Source of the DNA: Taeniopygia guttata
Taxonomy: Eukaryota; Chordata; Aves; Passeriformes; Estrildidae
Length of the DNA: 64,000 nucleotides
NCBI RefSeq assembly: GCF_048771995.1
Contig: NC_133030.1
Span: 41,850,001-41,914,000, forward strand
Direction of reading: 5' to 3'
Shown: positions 1 through 11,060 of the stretch, in pieces
Position numbering within the stretch: the stretch's first letter is position 1
Layout: each line of letters starts with the position of its first letter
Made by a program: the position numbers and the translations under genes
The notes under the pieces: generated by a model
Seen by the model: the letters and a program-made list of their open reading frames with translations, nothing else
Told to the model about the DNA's origin: nothing
The model's database searches: none

Positions 1-3000
1 ATTACAGATCATGAGGGGACATGAGCAAAGGTCATGTTGGCAAAGTTAAGACAAGCTATCTGTGTAGGCAGCCTCTGAATAGCGTGGCCTGTACTGGGAT
101 CATCAGCAAAAAACATATCAGAGAGGCACATGCATAGGAATTACTAGGTTTTCAAGGAAATCCAGGTTATGTCTCCTCCCTCTCTTCCCTGGGGTAAATT
201 CATCCAGAGAAAATCCTTTGCAGCACTGCTGGCTCTGGCTCTGGCAGTGATGCACACATGAAGATATTTGGGACCCAGCTCTACAGTGACCTCGCTAATA
301 AAATGTACTCTTGGGAAACCTGCTGTCCCAAGGGCCAGGCCTGCCTGCAAAGAATTGAGCTGGAGAGAGAAAGCAGGTGTTTAGATCAGACCTGAGAGAC
401 TTTAGTAAGGTAGCAGCTGAATCACCATGCTGCCTGAGTCAGGGAATAAGTGTGAGCAAGCCCAAGGGACAGACAAATGCTGTCTGCAGCCCTCGTTTAG
501 GAATCGTGCAGTGCCCCTCACACCAATCTGTGAGAAGAGGGAGCCAAAAAGAGAGCTGCTCCCTGGCACTCAGCATCCTTTTTTATGTAAAAAGGTGGGT
601 GTTGTTTTCATTCGTTCATTAATTCTGACTTTGATGTGACAACTTGTGCAGGAAGGTAAAAAAGAAAGCAGGGAGATCTGGAAAATGCTTCTTGCCTGAG
701 CTGAGGTTTAGTTAGACTCCTATAATTAACGACTGCAGCTCTCCTAAGAAAGATCCCAGCTGCTTTCCTCTGCAGCTTGCTCTATAAATTTTTCTCTCAC
801 ACAACTGACACGCACCAAAACTCATTCCTGTGAGGAAGGGAATGAGCATGTATAAATCAAATGTATCTGAAAAACATGAACAAGAGGAGAGGGGGATAAA
901 AGGAGCACAAACTCCAAAAGAAGTTACATAAATCAGCTTCCCTGGGAGGATGCAATCAGGTCCCTCTGGGCAAGAGGTAGCTTGCAGGCTTGAATGTAGC
1001 AAGTCCTTCACATCTGATCAGTAAGTGAGGAGCTCAGGCAGTAAGAGAGACCTCTCTGTGTCCAGCATCAAACATGCTGTGTCAAGTGTGTCTTCCTTTT
1101 ACCTTGGGATAAACAACTCTTTCAATAAACTATTCTGCTGAACTACTTGGTGTTTGGAGCACCTCAGGGGAGCTAGGACGTCCCTGTCCATCCCCAAGGC
1201 TCAGTCTTCAAACTGAGTAGTGTCATCTGCCCTGTAAAATTATCTCATTCAGCATAGATCAAAAGGACATCAACCTGCAAAGCCCAGGATACTGCACAAG
1301 TAGGCATTCTCAAGCAGCAGAAGTCTGTTCCTCAAATCCTTACAACAGGAGCCTTTACTGCTTTTGAGAACTAGCCCTTGCTCCTTAAGCATATAAAACA
1401 ATCTGTGTACCCTTGCTTTTCAGATCTGCTGCCTTTTCTCCAGGCCAGTGGGGCACAGTTCTTGAAAAGCACGTAACGTTCCAGTCCTTTGGCAGGTTTT
1501 TACCTTGGAGACTTTGGCAGTTTCAGTTTGCTGGTGGTCGTTCTGCACAGACTATTGCCATTGAAACTCCAGCCACATGAGCAGGTAAGTGACTTCATGG
1601 ATCTGGCACCCCCAACAGTTGTATCTTGGGATGACGGGTGCCCAGCAGGCACGGGCACATGCTCTCCTCAGGCCCTTCATTCCCTTGGTCCATCTGTCTA
1701 TTCCCCTTCATTTTTATCTACTTGAACTATACACCAACCCTTCACCAGTTCTTGTCTTCTCAGAGTCTCACAGGTTTTTTTGCCTCTTACAATATCTGGA
1801 CAGCTCTAAGTGCCCTTCCACTTCCTGAGAAGTTCATCCACCCACCAAACTGTGTTTCTATACCAAAGCTGGGGGAGGCTCAGCATATACCTCCATTTGC
1901 CTTCCACCTGTAAGCATCTTTCTGGGCTATTCCCTCGTCTCCCAAACCATCCTGTTTTGCCTTCGCTCTCTCACAATCCTTTGAGCTATATTTGATTTGC
2001 AGACACAATTTTCTTTCATGCAATTCAGCTCTGCCCTGTGAATCGGCTCTTCACTGATACATTTTTTGCTTAGCTTGAAGAGGATTAAGTAAATTCTTTC
2101 ACCATGGCAGTCCTATTTCTGCCTGTGCCTGTTATCAGGGAACATAGGGCAGTGGCAGCAGGGGGAAGCATTTTATTAAGAGGCCAAGGTATCTGCCACA
2201 CAGTCCTACTGCTTTCCCGCTCCCCACTAAGCTTCCGCAGACATTGGTAGATAAAGTTCTGCTAACAATAGCATTGCCCCATTACTTCTGCCTTTGTCAC
2301 CAGAGGCAGCTACTGAATTTTCTTTTCCAAAAATAAAAAATTATTAGCTCCTCCCTCTAAAGTTTCTATATTTAATGTAAATCTTCCATGTCTGAAGTTT
2401 GTGGCAATCATGCATGGACAGACAGGGAGGTGAAGGGAAGCCTGCCATGCAGCCTGCCAACCTGCTCACCTGGACACAGCACAGGATGCCAAGGAGAAGC
2501 TGAACAGGGGGTCCTGCCACTCCCTCAGTCAGTGCCTGCTCAGCTGCTATTGAGAGGAGGGGAAGCACCCAAAGCCACCCTGGCTGTGTGGCTCTGAGCC
2601 ACAGCTGCAGGGCTAGGACTGAGCCAGCACGGAAACCTCCTGTAGGTCCTAGCCCACAGCACAAACTCACCAGCCCACAGCAGCCCACAGCAGCCCAAAG
2701 CAGCCCACAGCACAAACTCACCAGCCCACATCAGCCCTCAGCAGGAAGAGGCTGTTTCTGCACAGCAGGTTAGCGCCCCACAGCAGACAGCATGTACAGC
2801 AAAACTTTCTCTGTACCCTCTGCCTTGGCACCTCATGGGGCCAAGCCAGCCTGGTCCAGCACCAGCAGCATATCCTCCAGCAAGCTTCTGTCCATGCAAA
2901 TCACACAGAGTTTGTCCCAGTGCTCAGCACCTAAGGAGGTCCCCACAATATAGAGAACATTCTCAGTGCTTTCAGGCAATAGCTCCCAGCCAAACCCTGG

Positions 3001-4790
3001 CAATGTGTCCAAGCAGTAATCTTTCCAGGATGAAATGTAGAGGTCAGCAACGTAAAGGACTCACTGGTCTTTGTTCTTTCCTTGATGAAACAACACAAAC
3101 CCAGGCTGACTGTGTCAGTCCTTTGTCATGTATGATCCGCTACAGCAAGGAAAACTGCTTGAGCAGCACCTGCCTTACCTGGCTGACCTGTTGTGAAGAT
3201 CACCTCTGTCTCCATGCTGACTTTTGAATGGACAGACCTTTATCATCCTCTTCTTCAGCATCTTGTAAAGACTAGTGGGGCAGATGTAGGAGAGCCCTAC
3301 CACATCCTCTCCCTGGATAACTATTGCATCAGGCTAGAACTGTGCAAGACACAAGCTTTTCCCCTCAGTAACCAAGATTAGACCATGAATAAAAGGAATT
3401 AGCTAAAGGTCAAGCCAGCTAGAACAAGAATAATGAAAGCGAGCTTAAGGAACAGCTGTGTGCAATTGCTCAAAGTACAGCAGAATTTGTCCTTTTCCTG
3501 ACTCAGTGTCTGGGGGAGGAAGAAATTTTAGCAGTGGCCAAAAGCACTTCAGGGTGGTGGACTGCTAGATGCATCATAAGCATATACCTGTTTCCTCTGC
3601 CCTGTATCCCCTGAGTCACACACAAAACAGATACACACTGCCATTCATCCCTAACTCCCTGATGGGTGCTGCGTCCTGCAACAGTCAAAGCTGTTCCCCT
3701 TGCAAGAACATCCCTCACTCCCGAGGTTAATGTGATGTGACCTGCTGCCTCCAGTCACAGCAAACAAAAGCTTCTTCTCCTTGGAGTCTTCGTTCCTGTA
3801 ATTAACCCTTGGCTCTTTGAACCAAAAGAAGCTGGGACACTTTGACCTTTGGAACCTGTTGGAAAGTTCAATTAACTTCAAGGGCCTTTGCTAGGAACAT
3901 TAGTTGAGGCAACACAGAATTCAGAGAAGTGCTGGAACATTGTCATCAAATTGTTCTGAATGTATCTATTTTTAGAGGGAGAAGAAGATAATTACTGAAA
4001 AGAATACCTTGGAGCCTCGGTGCATGGCATGGTGGCAGTAGTTACGGGCCTCTCTCAGCCCCAAGCCTCAGCCAGAGGAAAGGGGGTGGTGATGATGGTG
4101 TTGGTAGCATCTTGATTTTTTTCATTATATTTTTTTAAGAGATGAAGTCCCATTTTCACCACCCCACCCCCATGGTCAGAAAATGAGACCCACAGATAGA
4201 GCTGAAGATAATGGCAGGTTGCCATGGAAATGTGCATTTAGTCTCACTGTTTCCATGGCAACTGAAAGACATACCATTCTGTTCCTCTGAAAGATGCCAA
4301 AGGTAAATGAGCACTGATTAAAACAGGGGCACAAAGTTGGGTTCTAATCAACAACAAAGACTAGGACCATAAACTCTTATTGCTCAAGCAGGAGATATTA
4401 AGAGCCATACAAATTCTGGGAAGGCCAGTGGCAGGAAGCACTGCACACAAACGACTCCCCACGGGCTGCAGAATCACAGCCTTGGTGTAATGGCCCATCT
4501 CACTGTCATGAACAGCTTCAGCTGACTCACACAGTATTTCTGTCCACAGCTGGATACTAAACCAACCCAAAGTTCATGATCTACTGAGCTGCTTCCTGGG
4601 CACGTATCTGCACAGATCAAAGCCAGTTGCAGCCTAATCCTGGAAACCATGCAGAGCAAACATATTCCTTAGAACCCAGCAGGATCTGAACTGCACCATT
4701 AATCCTCTACCTAGCCCCTAATGGCATTTGGTTGGAGGATTCATCTTTAAAAAAAAAAAAGAAAAAAATAAGCAGAAAATTTTAAAATGA
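1..4790. other. Gene-poor flank, no recognised gene
   Basis: I read both strands and see no exon with a recognisable domain. Open frames here are short, lack supporting splice sites and resemble no family I know. The only structure noted is the short tandem duplication near 2.65 kb. This may be intergenic DNA or intron of an unseen neighbour; an untranslated or non-coding transcript cannot be excluded by reading. Confidence 0.5.
2651..2735. repeat. Short tandem duplication, period about 51 bp, CAGCCCA-rich
   Basis: A segment beginning AGCCCACAGCACAAACTCAC at 2651 recurs at 2702, 51 bp later. The space between is filled with a shorter CAGCCCA(C/A)AG-like unit. It looks like a small minisatellite made by local slippage, with no coding sense on either strand. 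Confidence 0.75.
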
Positions 4791-4981
4791 AGGAAAGGAA
4801 AGGAAGGAAAGGAAGGAAAGGAAGGAAAGGAAGGAAAGGAAGGAAAGGAAGGAAAGGAAGGAAAGGAAGGAAAGGAAGGAAAGGAAGGAAAGGAAGGAAA
4901 GGAAGGAAAGGAAGGAAAGGAAGGAAAGGAAGGAAAGGAAGGAAAGGAAGGAAAGGAAGGAAAGGAAGGAAAGGAAGGAAA
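4791..4981. repeat. Perfect purine minisatellite (AAAGGAAGG)n
   Basis: About 190 bp consist of roughly 21 near-perfect copies of the 9-nt unit AAAGGAAGG, flanked on both sides by A-rich tracts. The plus strand is entirely purine. Because 9 is a multiple of 3, every frame stays open and gives artefactual repeats such as Arg-Lys-Gly on the plus strand and Leu-Pro-Phe or Ser-Phe-Leu on the minus strand. These should not be read as proteins. Long homopurine tracts can form triplex DNA and are usually length-polymorphic. Confidence 0.95.
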
Positions 4982-5394
4982 AAAAAAAAGAAGAAAAATG
5001 GAAAAAAAGAAGCCAATAAAGAGCTTTCCAAAAAGAAGTTTGATACAATATAGTGGCCAATGCTCTGTGTCCTTGAACTGTGGTTTTTATCCAGGCTGGT
5101 TGAGAGTTGTATCAAACACACCATTACACAAGGTTATCCCTTCCTCTACTACAAGTCTCTCTGGCAGCTATGGCCCATTCCAGAGAAGCATGGTCAGAGC
5201 TTTGGCTGGTGTGCATGAAAACAGGCAAAGAAAAGGGAGTATCAAAACACTGCACATGCTGTCATGCTCTCTGCTAATGAATTAGATGATGGTGTTTGCT
5301 TGTGGAGACTATGTTTGGTTCAGTCCTTCAGCATGTGCTGTAGCAGCTTATCAAGAAATACAGCACATTTGCTCTGAATTTTTGTCTGAACTCC

Positions 5395-6057
5395 CAAGAG
5401 CAGCCCCATGGAAAGGGACCAGGGTCCTGGTTGATGACAAGCTGAATATGAGCCAGCAATGCCCTGGCAGCCAGGAGTGCCAGCCCTGTCCTGGGGTGCA
5501 TCAGGCACAGAATGACCAGCCAGGCAAGGGAGGGGATTGTCCTGCTCTGCTCTGCACTGGGACAGCCTCACCTCGAGTGCTGGGGGCAGTTTTGCTGCCA
5601 CAATATAAGACAGATACAAAGCTATTAGAGAGTGTCCAAAGGAGGGCCATGAAGATGGTGAGGGTCTTGAGAGGAAGCTGTATGAGGAGTGGCTAAGGTC
5701 ACTTGGTCACCGTTCAGCCTGGATGAGACTGAGGGGAGATCTCACTGCAGTTACAACTTCCTTGTGAGGAGTGGTAGACACTGATCTCCTTTGTGGTGAT
5801 CAGTGACAGGACCCAAGGAAAGTTGTGTCAGGGGAGGTTTAGGTTAGACATTAAGAAGAATTTCTTCATCCAGAGGGTGGCTGAGATTGGATTAGGCTCT
5901 ATGGGGAAATGATTACAGGACCAAGCCTGTCAGAGTTCAAGAAGCATTTGGACAATGCTTCTTGACTCTTGGGGCTATCCTGTGTGGGGCCAGGGCCAGG
6001 AGTAGGACTCAGTGATCCTTGTGGATCCCTTCCAACTCAGGACATCCTATAATACAA
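5395..6057 (+). mobile_element. CR1 LINE fragment (3' end), plus orientation
   Basis: The stretch matches the end of CR1 elements: the last part of the reverse transcriptase frame (segments like GATGACAAGCTGAATATGAG and AGTGTCCAAAGGAGGGCCAT), then the 3' UTR ending GGATCCCTTCCAACTCAGGA and a degenerate terminal octamer-like repeat. It is 5'-truncated, as nearly all CR1 copies are, and clearly diverged, so it is an old insertion. It lies about 3.9 kb beyond the ISCA2 stop codon. Confidence 0.88.
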
Positions 6058-6661
6058 TAAACTCCACTGACCAGTCCCAGCTTACAGTGTGAACAGTGGA
6101 ACTAGTCACAGTGTAAAAACTCAATTTTAAAAACTCTGATTTTTACTTGCACCTGCCACCAGATGTTTGAAATGTTTGTAAGGTTGAAGGCAGTCTTGGT
6201 ATAAAGCATGTGCCTTCCCAGCGTGGGAAACACAAGAGAAGCCTCCTTTCATGCATTTCTGCCTTCCCATTATTGCCTCCTCCACTGTTCAGTGATTCCT
6301 CCCCCAGGTGCTGGATTCAGACAAGCCCTTAAAGTGGCAAGAAATGACAATACTGTGTGGGAGAAGCAGAAGTCTCAGTGGGTGTCATCCAGAGGGTGCT
6401 GGTTCCACAACCCTAGTTGTCTTCCTGACTCACCCAATAGCTCTATACAGATGTATAATGACACAAGAGAAAGGTCTGAGATTAGTAAAATTTTGCAGAT
6501 GAAAATCTGTGGGTGAGATGGACTGCTATTCCCCTAACATTTCACCTCAGGTTGGCCATTGGTCCTATTGTAGCTACTCACCTCAAAATGCTCTTTGTAG
6601 TAAATGATACCACACAGGGGCCCACCAACACAAGCACAGCACTCATGCATATCCCTAAACC

Positions 6662-6680
6662 AAAAAAAAAAAAAAAAAAA
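6662..6680 (+). repeat. A19 homopolymer
   Basis: A run of 19 adenines. No SINE or LINE body is recognisable directly upstream, so it may be plain slippage and not a retroposon tail. Confidence 0.9.
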
Positions 6681-9216
6681 GGGATAACAAAGATCTCCTC
6701 TTTTCCTACCACTGCCTGACTTGACGCCTTGAAGTGGGACCTTCAGTTAAGACAGATAGATAGATACTGAATCTGAAGAACAGAGCCAGTCACAGGCTGA
6801 GGATGTGCTGGTCATCTAACAAGTCTCTACAGAGCTCCCAGAAGCTCTCACCAAAAGGCAAATTTCTATTCCACCTTCTTCTACCTTCTTGTCAGTGATA
6901 CTGATGATTGTGCCCTTTTCCTTTGAAGTTTCATCTTAAGGTTTCCATAAATATCTTTCTTGATCATTCACTCCTTGTCAGGTGGGTGAACTGAGAGAAT
7001 CCTCCTTCTTTATGTGGGAGCAGAGAAAGATTTTCCACTGCAGTTTCTCATTTGGCATGAAGTGAAGGCAGCACCTCCAGCTCCTTCTCAGTGGCTCAGT
7101 ACAAGGGCTCCCAACTATTCCCACAGACATGCCTTGCCAGCCCCTCATGGTCCAGGCAGCACCAAATTCCCTGTCTAATCTTCTGCATCCTCCTCTTGCC
7201 ACCATATGTCTTGCCCCACAGGCTACAGTGTGGTGCCATCTTTGTCACCTATTCAGTGCACAAAACTTGACAGGTTAAGCTTTTTCAGTAGAAACCAAGA
7301 CCTAGCCTTTCTGCCTACACAGCCAGAATGCACCAAGATCACCTTTTACCCCTCTGTCAACAAGAGCCCCTTTGCTGACTTCCTAACATTGACAGAAGTT
7401 CTGAAGTACTGACAGACTTCTGAAGAGTCAGGAAAACTCTGAAGGTGACAGACAGTCCTTTGCACCCATTCCCTAATGGGAAGTGGAAAAGCAGTAGCTT
7501 TTACCAAGAGATTACGCCTTCTCCCAGGAAGCAGGTCTAGGAAGCCAAGAGCAACACGGGGTATGGGCTGGAATCTCTCCAGCTCCTAGCAGTTTCTCTG
7601 ATCTAAAGACCACACTGCAGCAATACCGGCCCATCTCCAACATAGCTGCAAAGAAACTTTTGCTCTTTCTTAGGTCCTGCATGGAGCAAATCCAACCTCA
7701 CCCCAGAATGCCTGTGTATGTCCAGTGCAGTGAGTCCCAAGGAGAAAGGGGTCCACCTAGTGCAGTCAGAGCAGTACTGCCAGAACGGCGGGCAGAGCGC
7801 ATCACACACGTGAGCTCCACAGCAACGCTGCAAGTGACACTGGTGGGCACCAAAACCTTATCCTCTGCGTAGTGCCTTGGAGCGAGGGGCAGGCCCTCTG
7901 CAAGGACACACTTGCTCCATCTACTGCATTGGTACCGAGCAAGCGTAGGCAAGTGGAACCTGGCCAGGTTGAACAGACATGGCACGTTTACATTTACCAA
8001 GAACAGCAATCCAAGATGAAGCTTGCATGTTTACAGGGGCTGAAGGTTGGCTTTAGTCCAGGGAAGAAAAGCCTTGGTAGCTGCTGGCTTGCTACCTCTC
8101 CAGACTGCTGCACTTCTGTTTCCCATAAAAGATCTCAAAAGAGGCTTGACCTAGGTCAGTCTGTGTGTAATGGATCAAGAATGGATCTTCCTGGTTCAGA
8201 AAGCAACTCTGACCTACTTATAGCTATCCCAGCTGAAAGAAATTTATTTTATCTAATGTATTCTACCTACACAAGCTCCAAGGTCTTACACTTTTCAAAG
8301 GCAGTTCTGGCTGACACCACCTTCAAGATCTGGGATAATAAAGGTAGGGTTAAAACACCATGAAGGGCTTTAGAAAAATCTTTTAACCACATTATTTTAG
8401 TCCCTTTTACAAAATGTGACAGCTCTTTCTGATACCAACATAACTAGGCAGAGGTTGTTTGCTACAGGAAATGGAAAGGGCTAAACTGAAAGAGCCAGAG
8501 CTCCACATCCTATCCATGTGCATCCCCATGTGACAAAGTCAGAGCAGATATGTGAGCTCCTGTAACATCTGCTGTTGCAACAGAAACTAGCTGGCTATCA
8601 GCTTTGAGCACTAGAAATAAATAGGCAAAACACTGCTGAACATAGGCACTACTAAATAGTTTAAAAAGGCTTTTAGGAAGCTTAACAAAAAGTGCCTGTG
8701 GCATGGCCTTGAAAAGCTAATAGTTTGCCATAGGTGGTTCCCTTGAGACCAAAGTCATGCAGTGCTCCCACACTCACGTGAAAGATTCAAGTCTTAAACA
8801 ATTTGGTTATGATCAGATAAAACACAAAGGAGGGAACAAAAATAGCTTCCCCATCCTCCTTTCATCCAGAAGCAGGTGAATCACTGACTTAAAAGACATC
8901 TAGTGGCAGAGAAAAAAACTTTAAAAAATGACTAATTAAAAGGATGTTATTCTGGAAACTTCTAGACTTTCCATACAACAGGAGTCTTAGAAAGGAGGGG
9001 AGCTGTTCTAATCTTTCATCAAACCATGCATGTTAGACAGAGATGAAATGATAAACGAAGTTAGGGAAAAGCTTCCCAGACAACTGTAAGTCAAAAGGAC
9101 TTGTGAACTCTTAGGCAGTACCCCTTAACCTCCCTTCCTGCTGGCAAGAGAATCCATATGACCTAAAATTCCAAGTCAGGCTTAAACAGCACTGGAGCAT
9201 AGAGAGCTGTGTATTT

Positions 9217-9274
9217 TATATCTATATATATATATCTATATATCTATATATCTATATATATATATATATATATA
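9217..9274. repeat. TA/TATC microsatellite
   Basis: An imperfect (TA)n tract interspersed with TATC units, about 58 bp, in the 3' flank of ISCA2. It is likely polymorphic. Confidence 0.9.
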
Positions 9275-9977
9275 CAAGGTGTTTCTTCTTTTTATATATA
9301 AAAGACACAAGCTATTGATTCTTCCTACCTCTTTTTTTTTTTTTGTTTCACTTATTCTTGACAAGTAAAAACCATCATCCCAGGAACCTACAGCAATGAC
9401 ACCATAGGTTCCTGGGACCAAGAGAATCCTGTTCAGCAAGAAAAAAGAAAAGTACCTGGAAAAGCCCACTGTAAGCTGGGCAGTGGACTGTCAGCAGTAC
9501 ATGTGAGAAAGACTTCAAGTCCCATTTGCTTGGAAGATAAAGAATAAGCAACACTAGCCTGAAAGAACCCAGATTCTAACCACATGTAAACGCACAAGCA
9601 GTACCAATCAATCTCATAGACTTTTTTTAGTAAGACCTTTCAATAAACACACACACATATATATACAGCCTTCTCTTGCAGAGACAGTTAAGTTGTTCCA
9701 CAATCAGGACAGGGCAGGCCAGTCAGCACCACCTGGTTCACAAGGCGCTGATGATACTCCTGTGTGCATGCTCATGGTTACTTCATTGCTTCTGAAGGGA
9801 AGGCCAATACGTCTTGGAGACAGGCTCAGTGCAAACACACACACAGCTGCAGTATTGTGTAACAGCTGTGTCACAGCTTAAGGGAGATGAGAGGGAGCAG
9901 CAGGGAAAAGAACAAACATAAACTCTCTGGAAACTGCCAAAAGTGTCTGCAAACAGTTCCATCCATGGTAAGTCCAG

Positions 9978-10152
9978 TCAGAATTTGACAGAGAAGGAAG
10001 TCCCACATGAGCAACCCTTCTCTGCCTGGGGGTTGCTCACCACCTGGAAGGAGCTTCGTATCAGCTCTTGGCTGAAATCCACCATGGATCCTTTCACAAA
10101 GGCCAGGCTGTCCACATCCACAACCACACGGGCACCACCTTGTTCAAACACC
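9978..10152 (-). CDS. ISCA2: ISCA2 coding exon 4 (C terminus)
   Basis: It encodes [19 protein letters not shown] and then the C-terminal [13 protein letters not shown], followed by TGA at 9980-9978. The Cys-Ser-Cys pair supplies two cluster ligands. The acceptor has a T-rich tract (TTTTTTTGCAG). Confidence 0.95.
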
Positions 10153-10984
10153 CTGCAAAAAAAGCAGCATATTAAACCATTACCTGTGCTAAAGACCTTA
10201 CAGAGAAGCAGAACCTCGGCATATTCCTTATCTCACAGACTTCTTCCCGTCCATGTAAGATACTATCATGTTACGCATACCCCTCCTGCCATTTTTGCCA
10301 AGAACAGTAACACCTGACCACCAAAACGTCTTTTTGTCCTTGCCTGTCATCAGGATTGATAACTGTGTCCAAGGAAAACTTGTACTGGAAGCCAGAGCAG
10401 CCACCTCCTTCAACTTGCAGCCTGAGAAACTCTGATCCGTCTGCAATCTCCAGTAGCCTCTGCAAATAAATAAAAGGGAAAGGATTAAAAGGCCTGCTGA
10501 ACAGACTAGTGAACACTCAAACGTCTCCTGTGCGTGACGGCAGGGCAGGCAGTGTGGAAACCCTCCCACAGTCCCCACCTTCACGCAGCTCTCGCTGAGG
10601 AAGATCTGTCCTTCGCTGGGGCCGCTCTCCGTCGGGCCCGGCTCGGAGAAGGACGAGGCCCAGCGCAGCAGGGAGCCAGCTGGGCGGGCAGGCGGTCTCG
10701 GCAGCGCTGGGCCGGGGCACGGTGAGGCGGAGCACCGGCTGCCTCGGGAAGAAGGGAGAGGGGCGCCTCAGAGGGGTCCGCGTCGCCGGAGCGGGCGGCG
10801 GGCCCAGCCCCGGCAGCCACCACCCCCTGCCGCGCAGCGGGGACATTCCGTGCCCCCGAGGGAGGGGCCAAGGGGCCGAGTGCCCAAGCGAACCGTACCT
10901 CGTCCGGCCACCCTGCGCCAACCTCCACGACCACCGCAGCGCCGCCGGCGCCGCCATGCCGGCCCAGCCCCGCCCCGCCGCCAT
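9978..10984 (-). CDS. ISCA2: ISCA2, iron-sulfur cluster assembly 2 (gene model, 4 coding exons)
   Basis: Mitochondrial A-type iron-sulfur assembly protein. With ISCA1 and IBA57 it acts late in [4Fe-4S] cluster formation in the matrix. Coding exons are 10899-10984, 10579-10738, 10344-10459 and 9978-10152; together they make 537 nt, 178 residues and a stop. The N terminus is rich in Arg and Ala and lacks acidic residues, as expected for a mitochondrial transit peptide. The conserved core begins at [16 protein letters not shown]. The three cluster-ligating cysteines of the family are present: one in [11 protein letters not shown] and two in KGCSCGTSF near the C terminus. Human ISCA2 is 154 residues; the extra length here is all in the transit region. 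A second in-frame ATG at 10957 would give 169 residues. The start sits in a CpG island, and the gene is divergent to NPC2. The exon 1/2 junction is the least certain part. Confidence 0.93.
10344..10459 (-). CDS. ISCA2: ISCA2 coding exon 3 (Fe-S core, GC donor)
   Basis: It encodes [19 protein letters not shown] and then [20 protein letters not shown], nearly identical to the mammalian protein, and includes the first ligand cysteine. The acceptor TTTGCAG is strong. The donor is GACAG|GCAAGG, a GC-AG intron with otherwise good consensus; no GT at this junction keeps the conserved R-V-F-E join. Confidence 0.92.
10579..10738 (-). CDS. ISCA2: ISCA2 coding exon 2
   Basis: It encodes the end of the transit region and the start of the Fe-S biogenesis fold ([13 protein letters not shown]). 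The donor is GTGAAG|GTGGGG, phase 0. The acceptor chosen (GAGGCAG|CCGG) is the one that restores frame from exon 1. Other nearby AG sites (10742, 10706, 10679) leave the wrong phase. Confidence 0.75.
10899..10984 (-). CDS. ISCA2: ISCA2 coding exon 1 (transit peptide)
   Basis: It starts [13 protein letters not shown], and the donor is GACGAG|GTACGG. It encodes 28 codons plus 2 nt of an Arg/Trp-rich mitochondrial targeting sequence. The first ATG (10984-10982) lies in CCATGG; a second in-frame ATG is 27 nt downstream. Confidence 0.8.
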
Positions 10985-11060
10985 GGCGGAAGTGCGGCCG
11001 CGCCCACAGCCGGGCGTCACCGGGGCGGGCGGCGGGGCCTTTGGCGGGCACTGCTCGGCC
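10983..11060 (-). promoter_or_regulatory. ISCA2: ISCA2 CpG-island promoter with YY1/ETS-like and GC-box sites
   Basis: The sequence around the start codon is very CpG-rich. ATGGCGGAAGTG at 10983-10994 on the plus strand combines a YY1-like ATGGC core with an ETS/GABP-like GCGGAAGTG. GC boxes follow at 11022-11039, and there is a CRE-half-site-like GGCGTCAC at about 11012. YY1 and GABP/NRF-2 sites are typical of TATA-less promoters of nuclear genes for mitochondrial proteins. No TATA box is seen. Confidence 0.55.

Larger units (their letters stand above)
6058..9977. other. 3' flank of ISCA2, no recognised gene
   Basis: There are no recognisable coding exons. The interval contains an A19 run at 6662-6680 and a TA-rich microsatellite at 9217-9274. 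The nearest minus-strand AATAAA I noticed downstream of the ISCA2 stop lies near 8246 (TTTATT on the plus strand), so a 3' UTR of up to about 1.7 kb is possible but unproven. A 163-codon open frame at 7872-8363 on the plus strand resembles nothing known and is probably chance. Confidence 0.5.

Noticed and set aside
4747-5124. Open frames of 88-125 codons over the purine minisatellite on both strands
   Set aside because: They are produced by a 9-nt repeat that has no stop in any frame; there is no start context and no family resemblance.
7872-8363. 163-codon open frame on the plus strand
   Set aside because: The composition is unstructured, no domain is recognised and no splice partners are seen; it lies where the ISCA2 3' UTR could run in antisense.
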